Shown here one piece after another: positions 18,489-26,931 of a stretch of DNA of 64,000 bases. The translations under genes were made by a program, and so were the position numbers. Origin of the DNA: Chlorobiota bacterium (GTDB lineage: Bacteria > Bacteroidota > Chlorobiia > Chlorobiales > Chlorobiaceae); the NCBI GenBank assembly GCA_016866305.1, contig VGMX01000006.1, positions 47,166 to 111,165 of the forward strand, written 5' to 3'. Each line of letters begins with the position of its first letter. Within the stretch, counting starts at the first letter, position 1. A model generated the notes under the pieces. It was not told where the DNA came from, did not search any database, and saw only the letters and a program-made list of their open reading frames with translations.

Positions 18489-19241
18489 ATGTCCGGACAC
18501 AGTAAATGGGCTACCATCAAAAGAAAAAAAGCCGCTACCGACCAGAAAAGAGGCAATCTGTTTACCAAGCTGGTAAAGGAGATCACCATTGCCTCAAGAA
18601 TGGGGGGCGGTGATCCTTCCGGAAACCCGAGACTGCGGCTGGCTATCGATACGGCACGGGCCAACTCCATGCCGATGGACAACATACAGCGGGCGATCAA
18701 GAAAGGGACAGGCGAGCTCGAAGGTGCAAGTTACGACGAGATCACCTACGAAGGTTACGGTCCGGCAGGTATCGCGCTGATCGTTGAAACTGCAACCGAC
18801 AACCGTAATCGCACGGTTGCTGAAATTCGCCACATCATGAGCCGCAACAACGGCTCTCTCGGCGAGAGCGGCAGTGTCGGCTGGATGTTCCAGCGCAAGG
18901 GTTCCATCGATGTGCCGAAAAACGCTATCGGTGAGGAGGCGTTGATGGAGCTGTTGCTTGACGCAGGTCTTGATGACCTCGATACCGATGATGAAGCCTA
19001 CTACACGGTGCTTACCGACATCCGCGATCTGGAAACCGCGAAAAAGGCGCTTGATGATGCAGGTATTGCCTACGAAAACGCCAGGGTCGATCTCGTTCCG
19101 GAAAACTGCATCGAGCTCGAAGCCGACGATGCGGAAAAGGTCATCAGGCTGATCGACGCGCTCGAGAACAACGATGATGTGCAGGCGGTCTACACCAACA
19201 TGGAAATCAGTGAAAAGGCCATGAACAGTTTAAACGGATAG
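18489..19241 (+). CDS. YebC/PmpR-family protein (TACO1-like)
   Basis: 250 residues starting [20 protein letters not shown], the invariant YebC opening, and containing [25 protein letters not shown] and [13 protein letters not shown] blocks. Family members have been described as DNA-binding regulators and more recently as factors that help ribosomes pass polyproline stretches. The start at ATG 18489 is set by homology; an open frame extends 129 bp further upstream. It is followed at once by ruvC, a gene order conserved across many bacteria. Confidence 0.95.
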   Translation: MSGHSKWATIKRKKAATDQKRGNLFTKLVKEITIASRMGGGDPSGNPRLRLAIDTARANSMPMDNIQRAIKKGTGELEGASYDEITYEGYGPAGIALIVETATDNRNRTVAEIRHIMSRNNGSLGESGSVGWMFQRKGSIDVPKNAIGEEALMELLLDAGLDDLDTDDEAYYTVLTDIRDLETAKKALDDAGIAYENARVDLVPENCIELEADDAEKVIRLIDALENNDDVQAVYTNMEISEKAMNSLNG

Positions 19242-19247
19242 GTGCCG

Positions 19248-19805
19248 ATGGTCGTGCTTGGGATTGATCCCGGAAGTATCTGTACAGGGTACGGGTTGAT
19301 CCGCAAGGACCGAGACGGTTTTCATGTGCTTGACAGCGGCGTGATCCGCATGAGCCGCAGGAAAAGCCATGCCGAGCGGATTGGACAGGTATACCGGGAA
19401 CTCGAAACGGTCATCGACGCCTGCAGGCCGACCTGTGCCGTGCTTGAAACCGTGTTTTTAAGCCGAAATGTCCAGTCGGCTCTCAAGCTCGGCCAGGTGA
19501 GGGGAGCGGTGATAGCCCTCTGCGCGAACCGGGGTCTTGAACTGACGGAATACGCACCCAGGGAGGTGAAGGCTGCCGTTACCGGAAGAGGCGCGGCCAG
19601 CAAGGAGCAGGTCGCCGGCATGGTGAACCGCATGCTGCAGGTCGCTGAAAACCCGGAAACCTACGATGTCACCGATGCACTCGGCCTTGCGCTGTGCTAC
19701 ATCCTGAAATCCGGAAACGGAAGCGTTCCGTCGCAGCGGACTACCGGAAAGAGAAAGAGCTGGGCGCAGTTTGTCGAATCCCGTCCGGATATGATTGTCC
19801 ATTAA
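19248..19805 (+). CDS. ruvC: Holliday junction endonuclease RuvC
   Basis: 185 residues. The catalytic acids sit in [17 protein letters not shown] and the C-terminal [12 protein letters not shown]; the RGAVIALC and [16 protein letters not shown] blocks also match. The start could be ATG 19248 or the in-frame GTG at 19242, directly after the yebC stop. RuvC resolves Holliday junctions with RuvAB, which are not in this window. Its 3' end overlaps the start of the phosphatidyltransferase gene. Confidence 0.95.
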   Translation: MVVLGIDPGSICTGYGLIRKDRDGFHVLDSGVIRMSRRKSHAERIGQVYRELETVIDACRPTCAVLETVFLSRNVQSALKLGQVRGAVIALCANRGLELTEYAPREVKAAVTGRGAASKEQVAGMVNRMLQVAENPETYDVTDALGLALCYILKSGNGSVPSQRTTGKRKSWAQFVESRPDMIVH

Positions 19806-20379
19806 CCAAACCATACCGCTTGTGGAAGGACATATCTTCAATCTGCCGAATTTTCTCAGTCTCCTGAGAATCATTCTGATTCCCTGGTTTCTGTATTTCT
19901 ACCATTCCGGAAACTTCACGGTAGCCATCGTTCTCATGATCATCGCGGTGCTCAGCGACTGGTTTGACGGACGTGCTGCCCGCTGGACCAACGAGGTGTC
20001 CGAAATGGGCAAGATTCTCGATCCCCTTGCCGACAAGCTCTGTCTGGCAAGTGCGGCTCTGTACTTTCTCTGGATCGGAAAGCTGCCGCTCTGGTTCGTG
20101 CTGTTCGCCATTCTGCGCGATGTACTGATTTTTTCTGGTGCCGCCTATATCCGCTACCGGCACAGCGTGCTCACCACATCGCTCTGGCCCGGCAAGTGGG
20201 CAGTGGGGTTCGTTTCGATGATGTTCATTACCATGGTCTGGCCCCATCCTTTTTTCAACCGTTACCATCTTCAGGAGTTTTTCATGTATCTCTCGGTGCT
20301 CATGCTTTTCTACTCATTTGTCGAATACTGCGTGAGGTTCTACAGGATACAGAAAGGTGGCGGTGACATGCAGGCATGA
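19795..20379 (+). CDS. CDP-alcohol phosphatidyltransferase (PgsA-like)
   Basis: 194-residue membrane enzyme. The CDP-alcohol signature is complete: [10 protein letters not shown] followed by [11 protein letters not shown] (D-x2-D-G-x2-A-R-x8-G-x3-D-x3-D). The opening [19 protein letters not shown] is typical of phosphatidylglycerophosphate synthase. Several hydrophobic helices follow. The start is uncertain: TTG 19795, which overlaps ruvC, or GTG 19822; no in-frame ATG precedes the conserved region. Phosphatidylglycerol synthesis is the probable role, but other acceptors cannot be excluded. Confidence 0.85.
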   Translation: MSINQTIPLVEGHIFNLPNFLSLLRIILIPWFLYFYHSGNFTVAIVLMIIAVLSDWFDGRAARWTNEVSEMGKILDPLADKLCLASAALYFLWIGKLPLWFVLFAILRDVLIFSGAAYIRYRHSVLTTSLWPGKWAVGFVSMMFITMVWPHPFFNRYHLQEFFMYLSVLMLFYSFVEYCVRFYRIQKGGGDMQA

Positions 20380-20428
20380 ACGCCGAGCCCCCGGGCAACG
20401 ATTTTTCCACCTGTCAACAGGTCCCCTC

Positions 20429-21466
20429 ATGAAAACGCCTACGCTTCTTTTTTTTCTGCTGTTTCTGATGCTGCCGGGTTTTCCCGTCCCATCCCTTGCT
20501 GCCAACGGCGGCGTCGAGGCTCTGATGATAAACGCCTGGATGAAATATCGAAAAGGGGATTTCTCCGCTGCAGCGGATGTTTATACCAGGGTGCTGAAAA
20601 GCAACCCCCGTCTTGCCGGGGCATATAACAACCGGGGACTCTGCAGGGCTGCTTCCGGGGATGCAAGCGGTGCTATCGCCGATTACAACAGGGCGCTGAA
20701 GATCGATCCTTCCATGGCGGCAGCATACAACAATCGGGGTCTTGCAAGAGCGAAAACCGGCAGGCATCGTGAAGCCATGCAGGATTACGGCGAAGCCCTC
20801 CGGATCAACGCAATGCTTCCGGAAGTGTACAACAATCTCGGGATGACGAAAAAGGCGCTTGGGGATCCTCACGGAGCGCTTGACGATTTCAACAGCGCGA
20901 TCGCCATCAAGCCTTTCTATCCCGAAGCCCTTTTCAACCGGGGTCTTGTCCATCAGCAGCTTTCCGTGCACAAGGCCGCCATAAAGGACTTTACAAAGGT
21001 TATCGAGTTCAGACCGGGCTACGCGGAGCCCTATTATCACAGGGGGGTTTCGAGAGCGCTCACCAGGGACGGCAAGGGTGCGCTCGGGGATTTCTCAAAG
21101 GCGTTGTCGTTCAGCCCGCAGTATCCCGAAGCCCTTGCAGCAAGAGGTCTTGCAAGAATCAGGATCCGCGATTACAGTGGCGCCCTTGAAGATTTGACCC
21201 GGGTCATCGGCATGCAGCCCGCCAATGCCGAACTCTATTACCGGCGTGCACTGGCCAGGGTCAAGCTCCTGGATTATGCCGGCGCAGAAGCCGATTGTTC
21301 GGCAGCACTGCAAAGAAACAAAGGGTACGCCGAAGCGTATTTTCTCAGGGGAATTGTACGGGGAGAACAGGGTAACCGAGACGGCATGCTTGCCGATCTG
21401 AAAAAGGCCGCAGGTGCGGGTTACGAGCCCGCCGGGAAACTGCTCAGGAAAGAGCGCGGCAGGTAG
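20429..21466 (+). CDS. Secreted tetratricopeptide-repeat protein
   Basis: 345 residues: a signal peptide (hydrophobic core FFLLFLMLPGFPV, cleavage near SLAA), then about nine tandem 34-residue TPR units from about residue 33. Most units carry the signature AYNNRGLAR or a close variant, and the whole mature protein is repeats. TPR proteins are protein-binding scaffolds; the partner is unknown. It starts 49 bp after the phosphatidyltransferase and may be cotranscribed. The start is placed at MKTPTL because it begins the signal peptide. Confidence 0.85.
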   Translation: MKTPTLLFFLLFLMLPGFPVPSLAANGGVEALMINAWMKYRKGDFSAAADVYTRVLKSNPRLAGAYNNRGLCRAASGDASGAIADYNRALKIDPSMAAAYNNRGLARAKTGRHREAMQDYGEALRINAMLPEVYNNLGMTKKALGDPHGALDDFNSAIAIKPFYPEALFNRGLVHQQLSVHKAAIKDFTKVIEFRPGYAEPYYHRGVSRALTRDGKGALGDFSKALSFSPQYPEALAARGLARIRIRDYSGALEDLTRVIGMQPANAELYYRRALARVKLLDYAGAEADCSAALQRNKGYAEAYFLRGIVRGEQGNRDGMLADLKKAAGAGYEPAGKLLRKERGR

Positions 21467-21494
21467 CCGTTTTCAATCGGGCACAGCAGCAGAA

Positions 21495-21529
21495 AAGCCG
21501 GAAGAGATGGCGGGGGCTCTTTCCGGCTT
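21495..21529. terminator. Hairpin between convergent genes, probable bidirectional terminator
   Basis: A 12 bp stem (AAGCCGGAAGAG paired with CTCTTTCCGGCTT, one bulged T) encloses a G-rich loop. It is flanked by a short A run on the left and T-rich DNA on the right. It sits between the TPR gene and the convergent peroxiredoxin gene. Confidence 0.65.
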
Positions 21530-21555
21530 GTTCCGTTGTTTCTCTTTCAGGTTGT

Positions 21556-22227
21556 TCAGAGCGCCTTGTGGCAGAACCACCAGTCGTAGCAGTCGTACTG
21601 AGAGGGGCGTTTTTTCGCGTCCTCGATGTTGTTTGCCGGCGGGATGATTACCCGGTCCTTCAGGAGGGTGTTTTCAGGCCAGTTCGCCGGTATTGCGACC
21701 TTGTTGCGGTCGGAAACCTGCAAAGCCTTGACGGCGCGAACGATTTCGTCGATGTTCCTTCCGATCTCCTGCGGGTAGTACAGGATCAGGCGCACCTTGC
21801 CTTCAGGATCACCCACAAAGACCGCACGCACGGTGTTCGAGCCCTTTCCGGGATGGAGCATGCCGAGATGCATGGCAATTCGGTCGTTTGCGGCCACGAT
21901 CGGGAAGGTTATGTCGATGTCAAGGTTATCCTTGATCCACTCGACCCATTTGATGTGGGAGAACACCTGGTCAACCGACATGCCGACCAGCCTGCATCCG
22001 AGCTTGTTGAAATCCCCGATCCGCTCCTGGAAAGCATGGAACTCCGTGGTGCAGACCGGCGTGTAGTCGGCCGGATGGCTGAAGAGTACGAACCACGAGC
22101 CCTTGAGATCACCCGGGATGTTCATCGGCCCGTGTGTGGTCTGCACCTTCATTTCCGGAAAGCTGTCGCCGAGTAACGGCATGCCGGTTTCGCTGTAGTA
22201 GAACTGGTCTTCAAAATGTTCTGTCAT
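21556..22227 (-). CDS. 1-Cys-type peroxiredoxin (Prx6 subfamily)
   Basis: 223 residues. The peroxidatic cysteine is in [13 protein letters not shown], and the long C-terminal dimerisation domain with [20 protein letters not shown] is typical of Prx6/archaeal-type peroxiredoxins. It reduces hydrogen peroxide and organic peroxides. Two more cysteines near the C-terminus (YDCYDWWFC) could act in resolving. The gene is divergent from a Fur/PerR regulator with an AT-rich palindrome between them, suggesting peroxide control. Confidence 0.93.
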   Translation of the reverse strand: MTEHFEDQFYYSETGMPLLGDSFPEMKVQTTHGPMNIPGDLKGSWFVLFSHPADYTPVCTTEFHAFQERIGDFNKLGCRLVGMSVDQVFSHIKWVEWIKDNLDIDITFPIVAANDRIAMHLGMLHPGKGSNTVRAVFVGDPEGKVRLILYYPQEIGRNIDEIVRAVKALQVSDRNKVAIPANWPENTLLKDRVIIPPANNIEDAKKRPSQYDCYDWWFCHKAL

Positions 22228-22282
22228 GATATATCCCCCTTGTTTGATGATTTTACCGGTCTGTGTTTGCGTTACAGCGAGT

Positions 22283-22296
22283 ATAATAGATATTAT
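22283..22296. promoter_or_regulatory. AT-rich palindrome, candidate PerR/Fur operator
   Basis: ATAAT-AGAT-ATTAT is a 5-4-5 inverted repeat, 55 bp before the peroxiredoxin start and about 160 bp before the regulator start. It resembles the PerR-box idea (TTATAAT-N-ATTATAA) in composition and symmetry but does not match it exactly. The location between a peroxidase and a Fur-family gene is the main support. Confidence 0.45.
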
Positions 22297-22456
22297 TCTT
22301 AAATAAGAGTAAATCCTTTTTAAGTTTTTTTAAATTCATGAATTCCTATCCGTCAAAAACGGTTATAGTTATATATTGTTAATGTGATGAAAAATGTCCT
22401 GTTTTACCGGAGACGGTCGAGACCGGACCGAACACTGTTCTGCAGGAGGTTATCGT

Positions 22457-22930
22457 ATGGCCAGCATCAAGGTGGCTGAAGCCGCTCCGTGGGATTTTAT
22501 CGGGGAGTGCAGGAGGCACGGCCTGAAAGTTACGCCGCAGCGCATGGCGATCTACTCTGCACTGAAGGGGTGCGTCGAACACCCGTCTGCGGATTTCGTG
22601 TACCGTCAGGTAAAAAAGGAGTTTCCCGGCATCTCTTTCGAGACCGTGAACCGCACCCTGCTCACCTTTGCGGCAATTGGCCTCATTTCCGTCGTTGAGT
22701 CCACCTCAGGTGTGCGCCGGTTCGATCCCGACATGAAGAGCCACCACCACCTCCACTGCATCAGGTGCGGCAGGATCATCGACATCCGGGATGAAGGGTT
22801 TGACACCATCGACGTGCCGGGGCAGCTTTCCGAAATGTACCGGATCGTCGGCAAGCGTGTGGTGCTGCACATGATCTGCCCTGACTGCCTTACACCCGAA
22901 TCCTCCTTGCCGGAAACGGTTCAGGGCTGA
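22457..22930 (+). CDS. Fur-family metalloregulator, probably PerR-like
   Basis: 157 residues. The N-terminal winged helix is GLKVTPQRMAIYSALKGCVEHPSADFVYRQVKKEFPGIS-like, followed by the metal-binding HHHLHCIRCG and a C-terminal CPDC; the two CxxC pairs form the structural zinc site. The start is ATG 22457, which has a strong ribosome site (AGGAGG, 7 bp spacing). PerR rather than Fur is suggested by the divergent peroxiredoxin gene; sequence alone does not separate the two. Confidence 0.88.
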   Translation: MASIKVAEAAPWDFIGECRRHGLKVTPQRMAIYSALKGCVEHPSADFVYRQVKKEFPGISFETVNRTLLTFAAIGLISVVESTSGVRRFDPDMKSHHHLHCIRCGRIIDIRDEGFDTIDVPGQLSEMYRIVGKRVVLHMICPDCLTPESSLPETVQG

Positions 22931-22964
22931 GCCGGTTCCGGGTCCTGCTGGCGGATCAGGTGTT

Positions 22965-23630
22965 TCAGTCTTTCATGCACCGTACGGATAGCCCCATCGT
23001 CTTGCTGCTGCTGACGCGATACACAGCCGAATAGCTGTTGTACATCTGCCGGTACCAGGCCGAATATCCGCTGTTTTCCGTGGAAGTCCAGAAGTTGCCG
23101 TTCGAGCCGATCAGGGAAAATGTGCCGTTGCTGCTGCGGTACCCGGCGGGAAGAGCCGTGAAGCCCGTACTGTTGTCGGCTCCTGTCAGTGGCTCCCTCC
23201 ACAGTACCGTTGATTTCAGTTTCGTAGCCGATGCCTTTTCTCCTCCGGTCGCATCGACCAGTTCCTGCCATTCGGCGTCCGAGGGGATGTGCCATCCTGC
23301 AGGAGCAAGCCCCCTCGGGTCGTTCACCGCAAACCAGTTGTACAGCTTTCCATAGGTGACGCCATTGCCGCTGTCGTTGGCGTACCAGCACCATGCACCG
23401 GTGGTCAGGCGCTGCCAGGCCCCTGCGTCCTGCACCTGGGGAATCTCCTCCCCGTTGCGGTAATGGGTGACGGCAAGGTTTTCCGCCATCCAGACCTGTT
23501 TGCCGACCGTCACGCTCCGCTGTACTGTTCCGGAGGTGTTTGATGCGGAGGATGCCTGCAGGGGGGGCATCAGGATTGCAAGAACGAGTAAAACCCCTGC
23601 GGCAAAGGTTAATTTGTGGGTTCTTTTCAT
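22965..23630 (-). CDS. FISUMP-domain secreted protein, intact paralogue
   Basis: 221 residues. A signal peptide (FAAGVLLVLAILMPPLQA) without a clear lipobox is followed by a complete FISUMP domain: VGKQVWMAENLAVTHYRNGEE, GAWCWYANDS, KLYNWFAVNDPRGLAPAGWH, LPAGYRSSNGTF and the terminal LSVRCMKD. It closely resembles the broken copy at 2543-3188. The function is unknown; FISUMP proteins are usually surface or periplasmic. The start is set at MKRTHK because it begins the signal peptide; the open frame extends further upstream. Confidence 0.85.
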   Translation of the reverse strand: MKRTHKLTFAAGVLLVLAILMPPLQASSASNTSGTVQRSVTVGKQVWMAENLAVTHYRNGEEIPQVQDAGAWQRLTTGAWCWYANDSGNGVTYGKLYNWFAVNDPRGLAPAGWHIPSDAEWQELVDATGGEKASATKLKSTVLWREPLTGADNSTGFTALPAGYRSSNGTFSLIGSNGNFWTSTENSGYSAWYRQMYNSYSAVYRVSSSKTMGLSVRCMKD

Positions 23631-23803
23631 TATGTTACAGTATTTATTTATTCTTGCGGGTGTCCGGGTAGGGCATTCCCGTGCTCTGATTTGTCTTTGT
23701 GGAAACGCAAAAGACCTATTTTTGGTTTCTCGACCGAGCCGTGTTCCGGCTTCAGGAATCCTGGCGGAGCAGCCGGAGCATTTCACTATAAACACTATCC
23801 AGC

Positions 23804-26179
23804 GTGGCAAGACAGCGTCATAATCGCAAACCCGGAATTTCCGGAAAAAAGAATAGCCGCCCGGCGTCCCGACAGAGTGGTGAACGGGTTCGTCCCAATG
23901 ACCATATCCTTATCAATGAATTTCTGTTCAAGCGTGGCGAAAGCTCTCTTGCGGCTGAAATCGTGAACTTTCTTGCCGATCACGAAGGCGAACGGTTCCG
24001 GTCGGTCGAACTTGCCAGGGAGATGGGGTACACGGAGTCCCGTCAGCTTCCGGGTTTCTGGTATGTGCTGCACAAGCTGCAGGAGGACGGGACACTCGAC
24101 AAGGACTCCAACCGCTGCTACGGCATGCAGTGTCTTGAGCCGGCAACATACGAGGATGTGCTTGAACAGACCCGGACGTTTCCCGCACCGGACAAGGAGC
24201 GTTTCAAGGTTGACCAGACCTATGCAGGCAGGCTTTCCACCCATCCGAACGGTTATGGTTTCATCGATGTCGACGGTTTCGATGATGACATCTTCATCAA
24301 GGCAGGCGACCTGAATTCCGCCATTCACGGTGACGAAGTCGAGGTTGTCGTCACCACGGTTCCGGAAACCTATGCATCCAAGTCCACGCCGCATCAGCGG
24401 TGCGAGGGCGTCGTTGTGCAGGTGGTGAACCGGAAAATGACAGCCATCGTCGGAACGCTTGTTCGCGCGAACCGGAAGTTCACTCTCAAGGCCGACGAGC
24501 GCAAGCTGCTGCCCGAGATCATGGTGCCGGTCAAGCAGGCTGCAGGCGCCAAGGATGGACAGAAAGTGCTTGTCGGAGATCTCGATTTCCGCAAGCCGGG
24601 CATCATCCAGGCAAGGGTGCTTGAAATTCTCGGTGCGGCAGGCGAGTCACAGGTTGAAGTCAGCGCCATTGCCCGAAATCATGGCATTGACGAAACCTTT
24701 GACGAAGCAATTGTCAGTCATGCTGCGTCCATCGGGGAGGGCATTACCGAAGAGGATCTCAGGGATCGTCTCGACATGCGCGACAAAACCGTCTTCACCA
24801 TCGACCCCGTCGATGCGAAGGACTTCGACGATGCCCTCTCGGTCGAGCCGCTCGAAAAGGGTCTGTACCGTATAGGCGTGCACATCGCCGATGTTTCGCA
24901 CTATGTGCCCGAGAACTCTCTGCTCGACCGCGAAGCCATGAAGCGTGCAACTTCGGTCTATCTTGTCGACCGGGTTATTCCCATGCTGCCTTCAAGGCTT
25001 TCCGAACAGATTTGCAGTCTCAATCCCGGTGTGGACAGAATGGCGTTCAGCGTTTTCTTCACCATGACGGAACAGGGAGAGGTCAAGGGGCACGAGTTCC
25101 ACAAAAGTGTCATTCATTCGAAACGGAGGTTCACCTACGAGGATGTGCAGAAGATTCTGCAGGAGGGCCAGGGGGATTTCTCCGCTGAACTGCAGCTTCT
25201 TGAAAAGCTCAGCGTGCAGCTTCGGGAGGAACGGTTCCGGCATGGCGGGCTTGATTTTGAAACCGAGGAGGTGCGCTTCAGACTCGGCAGCAAGGGCGAA
25301 CCGGTGGAGGTGATCAAGAAGGAGCGGTTATCGAGCCATCGGCTTATCGAGGAGTTCATGCTGCTGGCCAATCGGAAAGTTGCCGAGTATCTCACGAAAA
25401 CCTTCCGTGGGCGGAAGAAGACTGCACAGCCGGTTATCTACCGGGTGCATGACTCGCCCCAGCAGGAGCGGGTGCTCGTATTGTCGAACTTTGTGCGCAA
25501 GATCGGCTATTCGCTCAAGCTCAACCGGGACAAGAACGGTCCGGTGGTGACGGCCAAAGCGCTTCGCCAGCTTCTGCAGCAGGTGCACGGTACGAACGTG
25601 GAGTTTCTCGTCAACGAACTGGTGCTCCGCTGCATGTCGAAAGCCATTTATACCGACGAGAATACCGGCCATTACGGGCTGGGCTTCGAGCACTATACCC
25701 ATTTTACCTCGCCGATTCGCCGTTACCCCGACCTTGTAGTGCACAGGCTGCTGTTCGAGTATGAGTACCTGCGCCGCAAGAAGAAGAAAATCAGCGACAA
25801 GCGACTTGTCGATCTCCATGAAAAGATCAGGCTTGTCAGCCGGATTTCCAACGAGCGGGAAAAAAGTGCGGTTGAAGCCGAACGGGAATCCATCAAGCTG
25901 AAACAGGTGGAATACATGGCGGGTCATCTCGGCAAGGTCTATCAGGGGGTGATTTCAGGAGCGACCGAATACGGCATTTACGTCAGGATGGTCGATTTTG
26001 CCATCGAAGGTCTCGTACACATGCGCAACCTTACCGACGATTATTACGAGTACGACGAAACCACCTATTCCCTCATCGGCAAACGCCGCAAGAAACGGCT
26101 GCAGATCGGCCAGCGGGTAAAGGTGAAGGTCCATACCGTCGATATGCAGCGGCGCACCATCGACCTTGTCATCGCATAG
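23804..26179 (+). CDS. rnr: Ribonuclease R
   Basis: 791 residues from a GTG start. Order: N-terminal winged-helix region, cold-shock domain ([18 protein letters not shown], about 138-155), a second cold-shock-like segment, the RNB catalytic domain with the acidic metal-binding cluster [15 protein letters not shown], and a C-terminal S1 domain ([20 protein letters not shown]). A 3'-5' processive exoribonuclease that degrades structured RNA. The length and presence of N- and C-terminal RNA-binding domains favour RNase R over RNase II. Confidence 0.96.
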   Translation: MARQRHNRKPGISGKKNSRPASRQSGERVRPNDHILINEFLFKRGESSLAAEIVNFLADHEGERFRSVELAREMGYTESRQLPGFWYVLHKLQEDGTLDKDSNRCYGMQCLEPATYEDVLEQTRTFPAPDKERFKVDQTYAGRLSTHPNGYGFIDVDGFDDDIFIKAGDLNSAIHGDEVEVVVTTVPETYASKSTPHQRCEGVVVQVVNRKMTAIVGTLVRANRKFTLKADERKLLPEIMVPVKQAAGAKDGQKVLVGDLDFRKPGIIQARVLEILGAAGESQVEVSAIARNHGIDETFDEAIVSHAASIGEGITEEDLRDRLDMRDKTVFTIDPVDAKDFDDALSVEPLEKGLYRIGVHIADVSHYVPENSLLDREAMKRATSVYLVDRVIPMLPSRLSEQICSLNPGVDRMAFSVFFTMTEQGEVKGHEFHKSVIHSKRRFTYEDVQKILQEGQGDFSAELQLLEKLSVQLREERFRHGGLDFETEEVRFRLGSKGEPVEVIKKERLSSHRLIEEFMLLANRKVAEYLTKTFRGRKKTAQPVIYRVHDSPQQERVLVLSNFVRKIGYSLKLNRDKNGPVVTAKALRQLLQQVHGTNVEFLVNELVLRCMSKAIYTDENTGHYGLGFEHYTHFTSPIRRYPDLVVHRLLFEYEYLRRKKKKISDKRLVDLHEKIRLVSRISNEREKSAVEAERESIKLKQVEYMAGHLGKVYQGVISGATEYGIYVRMVDFAIEGLVHMRNLTDDYYEYDETTYSLIGKRRKKRLQIGQRVKVKVHTVDMQRRTIDLVIA

Positions 26180-26191
26180 GCTTTTTCGATG

Positions 26192-26233
26192 CGCGGCAAT
26201 GGCCTGATTCCGCGGAATCAGGCCATTGCCGCG
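26192..26233. repeat. Perfect 42 bp palindrome between convergent genes
   Basis: Two 21 bp arms are exact reverse complements with no spacer (left arm CGCGGCAATGGCCTGATTCC followed by G). It starts 13 bp after the rnr stop and covers the last 16 bp of the amidotransferase gene, encoding its final residues. Neither strand has a T run after the stem, so it is not a standard intrinsic terminator, although a strong cruciform or RNA hairpin is expected. Confidence 0.9.
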
Positions 26234-26931
26234 ATCTTCAGAAAATTTGTCATAAGCGAAATTCCTGTTGCGGTGTAGTCCTCCCGGACTGTCTCGAACT
26301 GTTCCATAAGGGTCTTGCTCCCGATTTTCTGCAGGTCGGGATCGAGCCTCGACCACTCCCTCAGCATTTCAGCAGTAAGTTCGAAATGGCACTGCAGTCC
26401 ATAAGCTTTGGGCCCGACCCGGACAGCCTGGTTCCTGCAATGCCTGCCGACGCCGAGCACCCTCATCGATTCTGTTATGTCCACGGTTTCCCCGTGCAGC
26501 TGGAACACACGGAACGATTCCGGCATATTCCGGAACAACGGATCTTTTTTCCCTTCGCCGGTAAGTTCCATGCAGAATGGCCTGCCTTCAGGGTCGAAAA
26601 AGCCGATCTCCCTTACAGGACTTGCCATAACCAGGCCGCCGACGGCTTTGACCATTACTTGCAGCCCGAGGCATATGCCGAGGCAGGGCATTCCGGCCTG
26701 CAGGGCTCGCCCGGCCATGTCGAGCTCCATTCGCATGGCAGGAGTGTCGTCGTCAGCGCTTTGCGGCCCTCCGAGGATGACCAGAGCGTCGCAGGCAAGC
26801 GGATCGGGAATCGTCTCGCCTCGCGAAATATCGCACACCGTATATGCGACGCAGTGCCTTTCGAGAACAGGCTCCAGCAGTCCCGGACCCTCTCTGGCAA
26901 TGTTCTTGACGATCAGGATGCGTTTACCCAT
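26218..26931 (-). CDS. Class I glutamine amidotransferase-like protein
   Basis: 237 residues. The triad is present: Cys87 in LGICLGLQ, His182 and Glu184 in LQCHFEL. It has the GMP synthase-like GATase1 layout (ILGGPQSADDD early), as in stand-alone YfeJ-type proteins of unknown substrate. Its start lies 8 bp inside the 3' end of the CqsS-type sensor gene, so the two are translationally coupled. No synthetase partner is adjacent. Whether it serves the signalling system or is a chance neighbour is unknown. Confidence 0.85.
   Translation of the reverse strand: MGKRILIVKNIAREGPGLLEPVLERHCVAYTVCDISRGETIPDPLACDALVILGGPQSADDDTPAMRMELDMAGRALQAGMPCLGICLGLQVMVKAVGGLVMASPVREIGFFDPEGRPFCMELTGEGKKDPLFRNMPESFRVFQLHGETVDITESMRVLGVGRHCRNQAVRVGPKAYGLQCHFELTAEMLREWSRLDPDLQKIGSKTLMEQFETVREDYTATGISLMTNFLKIAAMA

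Noticed and set aside
26192..26233. Ordinary intrinsic terminator
   Set aside because: No T run follows the stem on either strand, although the stem is very strong.
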